A stretch of 6,178 nucleotides of DNA from an uncultured Planctomycetota bacterium (GTDB taxonomy: Bacteria; Planctomycetota; Planctomycetia; Pirellulales; Thermoguttaceae). Both the position numbers and the translations under genes were made by a program. Of this stretch, positions 1 to 4,273 are shown one piece after another (within the stretch, counting starts at the first letter, position 1; every line of letters begins with the position of its first letter). The DNA lies in the NCBI GenBank assembly GCA_902797455.1, contig CADBTE010000283.1, forward strand, positions 1 to 6,178. Direction: 5' to 3'. Under the pieces are notes generated by a model. It was given only the letters and a program-made list of their open reading frames with translations. It was not told the origin of the DNA and did not search any database.

Positions 1-795
1 AAGACGCTCCTCCAGGGCCCGATCCACATCGGTGTGAATCTGCTGATAGACCCCCGCCATCAGTTCGGGCCGGTTTTGCGGCTTGAGCGAAGCGGAGACC
101 GAACGGTTATGTTTTCTGTAAAAAATTACATCTTTGTTAAAAAAACAGATCTCCCCCAAACACAGGGAGCGATAAAAGACCAGCGCCTCTTGATAGGCGC
201 CGCGGTTCGGCGCCGGAGGAGCGAACCGGCTGATCACCTCACGCCGGAAGGCCGATGCCGGACCGCCGGACCACCCGAAACGCCCGGCGAAATAGTCACT
301 TCGGGTGAACCGCCGAACCTCCGTGCCCCGGCCGGCGGAGGAGGGACCGATCACCTCGCCCGCCTCGTTGATCGGGGTGTAGGCAAACGACGCGTAGACA
401 CACTCGGGATACTCGAGAAAGGCGTCGGCCACCGTCTGAATGTAACCGGGCCGCGCGATATCGTCCCCGCCGTGAAAGACGATGATGTCCCCATGCGCCA
501 GATTCCGAGTCACATAATCGAAATGGCCGAGAATGCCGAGGTTCGTCGGGTTTTGGTTCAAAACGACGGTGTGAGGGCCCCGGTACTCGGAAGCGGCGCG
601 GCGCATTACCTCAAAGGTCTGATCGGGGGAACGGTCGTCGGAAAGGATAATCTCCAGTTCCCCCCCGTACCGCTGGGCCAAAAGCGGCTCGATCGCCTGC
701 TGTACATACTTCTCTTCGTTGTAGGCGGCCAAAAGAACCGTCACGCGGGGGTACGCGCCGGGGGAACGCCGCGCGCCGTCGGTGGTCTCACTCAT
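1..795 (-). CDS. Family 2 glycosyltransferase (GT-A fold), 3' end cut off by the window
   Basis: The first 265 residues of a glycosyltransferase are present; the frame is open to the window edge, so the C-terminus is missing. The family moves a sugar from a nucleotide-sugar donor to an acceptor, usually at the cytoplasmic face of the membrane during glycan assembly. Visible features are the opening strand RVTVLLAAYNEEKYVQQAI (residues 17-35), the nucleotide-binding LSDDRSPDQTFEVM (51-64), NLGILGHF (85-92), and the metal/nucleotide-binding FHGGDD (107-112), which takes the place of DxD. QEALVFYRSL (202-211) sits where many GT2 enzymes carry the acceptor-side acidic residue, and the basic YRKHNRSVS follows (226-234). 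No membrane segment is seen in this part. The ATG at 793-795 is preceded by GGAAGGGG. The gene lies 90 bases after rmlC in the same direction, so a role as rhamnosyltransferase or other surface-glycan transferase is plausible, but the sequence does not show donor or acceptor. Confidence 0.93.
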   Translation of the reverse strand, partial: MSETTDGARRSPGAYPRVTVLLAAYNEEKYVQQAIEPLLAQRYGGELEIILSDDRSPDQTFEVMRRAASEYRGPHTVVLNQNPTNLGILGHFDYVTRNLAHGDIIVFHGGDDIARPGYIQTVADAFLEYPECVYASFAYTPINEAGEVIGPSSAGRGTEVRRFTRSDYFAGRFGWSGGPASAFRREVISRFAPPAPNRGAYQEALVFYRSLCLGEICFFNKDVIFYRKHNRSVSASLKPQNRPELMAGVYQQIHTDVDRALEERL

Positions 796-802
796 AAGAA
801 GT

Positions 803-810
803 CCCCTTCC
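803..810 (-). promoter_or_regulatory. Ribosome binding site of the glycosyltransferase
   Basis: On the minus strand GGAAGGGG lies 7 bases before the ATG at 793-795. It is a purine-rich Shine-Dalgarno variant and supports this start, which places the first conserved strand at residue 17. Confidence 0.55.
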
Positions 811-839
811 CGGTATAAGGCCTTTTGGGCCGATCTTTT

Positions 840-861
840 GTGCCGGCGTTTCGGCCGACAC
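840..861 (-). repeat. Intercistronic hairpin between rmlC and the glycosyltransferase
   Basis: On the minus strand an 8-bp stem, GTGTCGGC paired with GCCGGCAC (one G-U pair), encloses a 6-base loop (CGAAAC). The sequence after it is AAAAGATC, not a T-run, so it does not look like an intrinsic terminator. It may affect mRNA stability or be chance in GC-rich DNA. The rest of the 90-base gap holds only the ribosome binding site of the next gene. Confidence 0.3.
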
Positions 862-885
862 GTCCGCGCCCCGGCGCGGAGCGAA

Positions 886-1467
886 TCAAATGAAATTGCA
901 ATCGGAATCACGCAGCAGCGGGGCCCGCTGATCTTTGTCCGAGAGAATGGGACGGTCGACCGGCCACTCAATCCCGATCTGCGGATCGTCGTAACGGATC
1001 GAACGGTCGCACTCGGGGGAATAGAACTCATCGACGAGATATTCCAACTCGGTGTTATCCTCCAGCGCCGCCATCCCGTGAGCGAATCCCTTGGGGATAT
1101 AAACCAGCCGCGGATGATCGGCGCGAAGATCGATCCGGACCGATTTGAGATAATTCGGGGAACTCTTGCGCAGGTCGACGACAAAGTCGGCGATCGAGCC
1201 GCGAAGGACACGAACCAGCTTCGTCTGCGCCATCGGAATCTGCTGGAAATGGAGCCCGCGAACGGTCCCCTTCTTGAGCGAAATGGAATGGTTCACCTGG
1301 AGCACTTCCATCTCGATTCCGCACTGTTTCAGCGCCCGGCGCGAAAAGCTCTCGTAGAAACTGCCGCGGTTATCCGCGAAGACACGCGGCACCAGAATGA
1401 CAACTCCGTCCAGATCGGTTTTGATAACGTCCAATTGTTGATAACTCCCGCGTTTTATCGCCGCCAC
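886..1467 (-). CDS. rfbC: dTDP-4-dehydrorhamnose 3,5-epimerase (RmlC)
   Basis: A cytoplasmic cupin enzyme that epimerises C3 and C5 of dTDP-4-keto-6-deoxy-D-glucose, the third step of dTDP-L-rhamnose synthesis. Numbered from the GTG at 1467, the protein has 193 residues. Family hallmarks are FADNRGSFYESFS (30-42), VNHSISLKKGTVRGLHFQ (58-75) with the catalytic His73, QTKLVRVLRG (81-90) with Lys83, DFVVDLR (94-100), LVYIPKGFAHG (121-131), and LEYLVDEFYSPE (141-152), where Tyr143 falls at the catalytic tyrosine position. WPVDRPILSDKD (168-179) is the usual C-terminal motif. The start is uncertain. The GTG overlaps the end of rmlD by 13 bases and has only a weak ribosome binding site. A TTG at 1432-1434, 20 bases after the rmlD stop and preceded by GGGAG, would give 182 residues, the normal family length, beginning LDVIKTDLDGV as most homologues do. 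The adjacent rmlD makes the rhamnose role much likelier than other sugar epimerases of the same fold. Confidence 0.95.
   Translation of the reverse strand: MAAIKRGSYQQLDVIKTDLDGVVILVPRVFADNRGSFYESFSRRALKQCGIEMEVLQVNHSISLKKGTVRGLHFQQIPMAQTKLVRVLRGSIADFVVDLRKSSPNYLKSVRIDLRADHPRLVYIPKGFAHGMAALEDNTELEYLVDEFYSPECDRSIRYDDPQIGIEWPVDRPILSDKDQRAPLLRDSDCNFI
1445..1449 (-). promoter_or_regulatory. Possible ribosome binding site for an internal TTG start of rmlC
   Basis: GGGAG on the minus strand lies just after the rmlD stop codon (1455-1457) and 10 bases before a TTG at 1432-1434. The TTG start would remove an 11-residue extension of rmlC that does not match the family. The spacing is slightly long, so the site supports the TTG start without proving it. 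Confidence 0.4.
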
Positions 1468-2294
1468 TGCTCATCCAAGAGAGATTGCGCCAGGGACTGC
1501 CCCCAATGAGGAATCGTCAGCCCAAACTCCCGCTTGATTTTACTCTTATCGAGGACGGAATAAAAGGGACGTTTGGCGGCTGTTTTATACTCCTCGCTGG
1601 AACAGGGGACGACCGGACAGGAAATGTTTTGCAGACGAAGAATCTCCAGCGCGAAGTCGTACCAAGAGCAGACCCCCTCGTTGGTATAGTGATAGATCCC
1701 TTTCATCCCCGGTTTAAGCCGGGGGAGAATCGCGGCGACCGCCCCGGCCAAATCGCGCGCGTTGGTCGGCGTTCCCACCTGATCGCAGACGACACGCAGC
1801 TGCGCACGCTCTTTCCCAAGATGGGTGATGGTGCGGACAAAATTCTTCCCGAAAGGGGAGTAGAGCCAGGCCGTTCGAATCACCACCGCCGTCTCGGCCA
1901 AAGAAAGAACCGACTGCTCACCGGCGAGCTTGGTGCGGCCGTAGACCGACACCGGGTTGGTCGCCGCGCTCTCGCCATAGGGAGAACAGCCATGCCCGTC
2001 AAAGACGTAGTCGGTCGAGATATGAATCATCGGCACCCCTAAACGGGCAAGATTCTCGGGACCGAGGTGATTCACCTTCCCGGCCGCCTCGGGTTCGGTC
2101 TCGGCGCGGTCGACCGCCGTATAAGCGGCGCAGTTGACGATCGCCTCGACCGAATCGAGCGTCTCGAACCATTTCTTAAGCGCGTCGGCGTCGGTGATAT
2201 CCACTTCGGGAAGATCGACCCCAAGGGCTCGATCCCCGAGCAGACGAGTTAATTCCGTTCCCAGCTGACCGCGGCACCCGGTGATGACAATCAT
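1455..2294 (-). CDS. rfbD: dTDP-4-dehydrorhamnose reductase (RmlD)
   Basis: A cytoplasmic short-chain dehydrogenase of the extended (RmlD) type that reduces dTDP-4-keto-L-rhamnose with NAD(P)H to dTDP-L-rhamnose, the last step of the pathway. The 279 residues are close to the usual length. The N-terminal Rossmann motif is ITGCRGQLG (4-12). DITDADAL (32-39) and IVNCAAYTAVDRAETEP (52-68) follow. The catalytic centre is STDYVFDG (93-100) with Thr94, and Tyr118-x-x-x-Lys122 in VYGRTKLAGE. Substrate-side motifs are RTAWLYSPFGKNF (140-152), CDQVGTPTNARDLA (170-183) and RPFYSVLDKSK (242-252). The segment between ENLA and HISTD is about four residues shorter than in the RmlD proteins I recall. The ATG at 2292-2294 has a good ribosome binding site. 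The gene is 45 bases after the phosphoesterase and runs into rmlC, so all three are probably co-transcribed. Confidence 0.97.
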   Translation of the reverse strand: MIVITGCRGQLGTELTRLLGDRALGVDLPEVDITDADALKKWFETLDSVEAIVNCAAYTAVDRAETEPEAAGKVNHLGPENLARLGVPMIHISTDYVFDGHGCSPYGESAATNPVSVYGRTKLAGEQSVLSLAETAVVIRTAWLYSPFGKNFVRTITHLGKERAQLRVVCDQVGTPTNARDLAGAVAAILPRLKPGMKGIYHYTNEGVCSWYDFALEILRLQNISCPVVPCSSEEYKTAAKRPFYSVLDKSKIKREFGLTIPHWGQSLAQSLLDEQWRR

Positions 2295-2300
2295 GGCGTT

Positions 2301-2306
2301 TCCTCT
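2301..2306 (-). promoter_or_regulatory. Ribosome binding site of rmlD
   Basis: AGAGGA on the minus strand is 6 bases before the ATG at 2292-2294. It is a standard Shine-Dalgarno match and fixes the rmlD start. Confidence 0.7.
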
Positions 2307-2313
2307 GCGATAG

Positions 2314-2332
2314 GTTCTTTATACCAAAGAAC
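2314..2332 (-). repeat. Small perfect inverted repeat ahead of rmlD
   Basis: On the minus strand GTTCTTT-GGTAT-AAAGAAC forms a perfect 7-bp stem with a 5-base loop, between the phosphoesterase stop (2340-2342) and the rmlD ribosome binding site. The stem is AT-rich and no T-run follows, so it is a poor terminator. It could be an operator-like palindrome, a leader hairpin, or chance. It contains TATAAA, which resembles a -10 box, but I see no matching -35 box at 16 to 18 bases. Confidence 0.35.
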
Positions 2333-2339
2333 AATCGAA

Positions 2340-3341
2340 TTACTTTTCCTCAAAAAACTCATCCCCCGCCGATTCGGGTTTTTCCTCCGATGGGCGGGGA
2401 ATCGCCGAGGAGGTGATCAGCGTTAAATGAAGCTTTCGTCCCGTTTCGTCGGCGCGGACCAGGACAAAACCGAGCGGTTCCTGAATTCCGCCCGGGTAGG
2501 AGGTCGCGGGAAAGGAGACGGAACGAAAACCGTCGCTGGAAATATCGGTCCGCCAGCGGTGGATATGACCGTGCCAATACTCGATAAACATCGGGGAATC
2601 CAGAAGAATGTTCCGAACTCCGATATCGTAGAAAAACAGCGGATGGTGCGAGGCGACACAGTAGGGACGATTCGTTCGGTCGTGCTGCTCGACCTGCTTT
2701 TTGAGCCACAAAAGGGAGGCGCGGTTGAGATAGCCGTCCCCGGGATTATCCTGATCGATCGGCTCTTCGATCGGCTGGTGAGAATCGAGCAGTAAAATAT
2801 CGTATTCGGGCATCTCGATGATGCGAACCATTCGGTTGGGGACCGGCTCGGGATCGAGACGCTTTTCGGGAAAGACTTTTAAGAATGTCAGCAGGTCGTC
2901 GTGATTCCCCATCGTCGCCTGCCAGGGAATCCCCGCGGCGGTGAGAATATCAAGCGATTTTTTGGCCATCTGGTAATTATCGACCGAACCGATCTGAAAG
3001 GCGATGTCACCGAGAATCACAACCATCGCCGGATGCGGGTTCATCGAGGCGATCTGCTCACAGATCCAGCGCAGCCGCTGTTCCTTGCCGGAGAAGTTCT
3101 TTCCCGCGAAAGCCATTCCCCTGCGGAGCATGTTCTTCATCGAGTAGTCGTAGTAGAACTGAAAACCGAAGGGGAGAAGGTCCCTCCCCTGGTGAATATC
3201 ACTGAGAACCACCAAGAGATGTTCATCAACAGGAACCTCGGCCGAAATCCGGCCGAACGCGGGGACAAAAAACAACACCGCCGAAAGCACGCGCAAAAAC
3301 GCGCTTCGGAATCGCCGATCTCGGTGCGTGTGCGTCGTCAT
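2340..3341 (-). CDS. Secreted calcineurin-like metallophosphoesterase
   Basis: A phosphoesterase of the calcineurin-like superfamily (dinuclear metal hydrolases), 333 residues from the ATG at 3339-3341. Residues 1-34 look like a signal peptide: a basic start (RDRRFR, 7-12), a hydrophobic stretch to about residue 30, and a likely cut after RISA (31-34). The metal-binding motifs are in order and intact: SDIHQG (47-52; Asp48, His50), GDIAF (111-115; Asp112), GNHDD (145-149; Asn146, His147), SHHPLFF (231-237; His232) and GHIH (258-261; His259, His261). The protein should therefore be active outside the cytoplasm. The substrate cannot be told; phosphodiesters, phosphomonoesters and lipid-linked phosphates are all possible in this superfamily. 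The tail (318-333) is acidic. An in-frame GTG at 3390-3392 would add 17 residues but lies inside the upstream terminator, so I reject it. The ribosome binding site is weak (AGGG, 3 bases before the ATG). rmlD and rmlC follow, suggesting but not proving an envelope role. Confidence 0.9.
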   Translation of the reverse strand: MTTHTHRDRRFRSAFLRVLSAVLFFVPAFGRISAEVPVDEHLLVVLSDIHQGRDLLPFGFQFYYDYSMKNMLRRGMAFAGKNFSGKEQRLRWICEQIASMNPHPAMVVILGDIAFQIGSVDNYQMAKKSLDILTAAGIPWQATMGNHDDLLTFLKVFPEKRLDPEPVPNRMVRIIEMPEYDILLLDSHQPIEEPIDQDNPGDGYLNRASLLWLKKQVEQHDRTNRPYCVASHHPLFFYDIGVRNILLDSPMFIEYWHGHIHRWRTDISSDGFRSVSFPATSYPGGIQEPLGFVLVRADETGRKLHLTLITSSAIPRPSEEKPESAGDEFFEEK

Positions 3342-3372
3342 AAACCCTGTCAAAAATAGAAGCGAAAAACAA

Positions 3373-3412
3373 CAAACCTTCTCTCCGCCCACTTTAGCGG
3401 AGAGAAGGTTTG
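3373..3412 (-). terminator. Intrinsic terminator of hisF (16-bp perfect hairpin)
   Basis: The arms at 3373-3388 and 3397-3412 are perfect inverted complements of 16 bases around an 8-base loop (3389-3396). Read on the minus strand, the stem is followed by TTGTTTTTCGC, a T-rich tail as expected of a Rho-independent terminator. It starts 24 bases after the hisF stop codon. On the plus strand no T-run follows, so it acts for hisF only. It separates the alaS-hisF unit from the phosphoesterase-rml unit. Confidence 0.85.
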
Positions 3413-3414
3413 CC

Positions 3415-3433
3415 CTCCTTTAAATTAAAGGAG
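3415..3433 (-). repeat. 19-bp palindrome between the hisF stop and the terminator
   Basis: CTCCTTTAA and TTAAAGGAG flank a single central base, making a perfect odd palindrome 3 bases after the hisF stop codon. As RNA it could fold as a 7-bp stem (CTCCTTT/AAAGGAG) with a 5-base loop, directly upstream of the large terminator hairpin. No T-run follows it. It may be a second 3' structure or a protein-binding site. Confidence 0.45.
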
Positions 3434-3436
3434 AAA

Positions 3437-4201
3437 TTACAGACGCACAGGAATCCCCTTCTCTTTGAGGAACTCCTTCATCTGGCGGATCGTGAACGTC
3501 CCGAAGTGAGCGATCGAAGCGACCAAAAGGGCATCGGCGTGACCCTCGACGACCCCCGCGTAGAGGTCTTCCAAAGAACCGGCCCCGCCGGAGGCAATCA
3601 CCGGAAGCTTCACCGCGTCGGCGATGGCCCGGGTCATCGGCAGATCGTAGCCGGTCTGCATCCCGTCGGCATCCATACTCGTCGGCAGAATGGCGCCGGC
3701 GCCGAGGGACTCGCAGCGCTTGGCCCACTCGACCGCGTCGATCCCAGCCCCCTCGGTGCCGCCGTTGATCATCACCTCGAAGCCGCTGGGAAGAGTCGCC
3801 GACTGACGGGTGTCAATGGCGACGGTGATTCGGTCGGAACCGAACCGCTTGGCGGCTTCCTCAATCAATTCGGGGCGGCGAACCGCGGCGGTATTGATCG
3901 AAAGACGGGAAACACCGGCATCGAGCATCTCTTGGATGTCGTCGACCGTGCGGATTCCTCCGCCGACGGTAAGCGGAACCGAGATCGCGGCGACCGTCCG
4001 CTTGACCGCGTCGATCAAGGTCTTGCGCCCCTCGACGGTCGCGGTGATATCGAGGAACGCCAGCTCATCGGCACCAGCGTCGCAGTAGGCCTTGGCGTTT
4101 TCGGCGGGATCGCCAATCTCTTTGAGATTGACAAAGTTGACCCCTTTCACGAGGCGTCCATCCTTCACATCGAGACACGGAATGATTCTTCTGTAATCCA
4201 T
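3437..4201 (-). CDS. hisF: Imidazole glycerol phosphate synthase cyclase subunit (HisF)
   Basis: The cyclase half of imidazole glycerol phosphate synthase. With HisH, which supplies ammonia from glutamine, it converts PRFAR to imidazole glycerol phosphate and AICAR in histidine synthesis. The 254 residues match the family length for this (beta/alpha)8 barrel. Key residues are in place: Asp11 in IPCLDVKDGR (7-16), Lys19 in VKGVNF, Asp51 in FLDITAT, GGGIR (80-84), Asn103 in SINTAAV, the catalytic Asp130 in VAIDTR, Thr174 and Asp179 in ILPTSMDADG (171-180), and Ser204 in IASGGAG (202-208). Two residues in the last loop are unusual: Pro173 where Leu is common, and Met181 where Thr is common (DGM instead of DGT). 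The start ATG has a strong ribosome binding site. hisF stands alone here, away from hisH, hisA and hisI, 72 bases after alaS and before a strong terminator. Confidence 0.98.
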   Translation of the reverse strand: MDYRRIIPCLDVKDGRLVKGVNFVNLKEIGDPAENAKAYCDAGADELAFLDITATVEGRKTLIDAVKRTVAAISVPLTVGGGIRTVDDIQEMLDAGVSRLSINTAAVRRPELIEEAAKRFGSDRITVAIDTRQSATLPSGFEVMINGGTEGAGIDAVEWAKRCESLGAGAILPTSMDADGMQTGYDLPMTRAIADAVKLPVIASGGAGSLEDLYAGVVEGHADALLVASIAHFGTFTIRQMKEFLKEKGIPVRL

Positions 4202-4204
4202 CGT

Positions 4205-4212
4205 TCCTCCTT
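4205..4212 (-). promoter_or_regulatory. Strong ribosome binding site of hisF
   Basis: AAGGAGGA on the minus strand, near-complete complementarity to the 16S 3' end, lies 3 bases before the ATG at 4199-4201 and fixes the start. It is the best ribosome binding site in the window. The rest of the 72-base alaS-hisF gap holds a 5-bp inverted repeat (GTTAC/GTAAC, 4261-4274) without a T-run, and no promoter I could support, so read-through from alaS is likely. Confidence 0.85.
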
Positions 4213-4273
4213 CTTTACTGTTTTGTTGGATGCGTACTGGTGATTGATTGACGAACTATTGTTACAAACGTAA

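Noticed and set aside
119..152. AT-rich patch with runs of A as a promoter or insertion scar
   Set aside because: It lies inside the glycosyltransferase frame and encodes a plausible segment (EICFFNKDVIFYRKHN) with no break, so local codon content explains it.
1485..2042. Plus-strand open frame of 185 codons opposite rmlD
   Set aside because: It is antisense to a clear rmlD reading frame, is rich in Arg and Gly as expected of a shadow frame, and has no recognisable motif.
2314..2332. TATAAA in the hairpin as a promoter for rmlD
   Set aside because: No acceptable -35 box is found 16 to 18 bases upstream, and the 45-base gap after the phosphoesterase fits co-transcription.
3342..3392. GTG start at 3392 that would extend the phosphoesterase by 17 residues
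   Set aside because: It lies in the loop of the hisF terminator hairpin, has no ribosome binding site, and would bury the signal peptide behind extra residues. The ATG at 3341 gives a normal signal peptide.
2901..4243. Plus-strand open frames opposite the phosphoesterase and hisF (152 and 277 codons)
   Set aside because: They are shadows of well-supported genes with intact motifs on the minus strand. The 277-codon frame has no family match I recognise and low-complexity composition.
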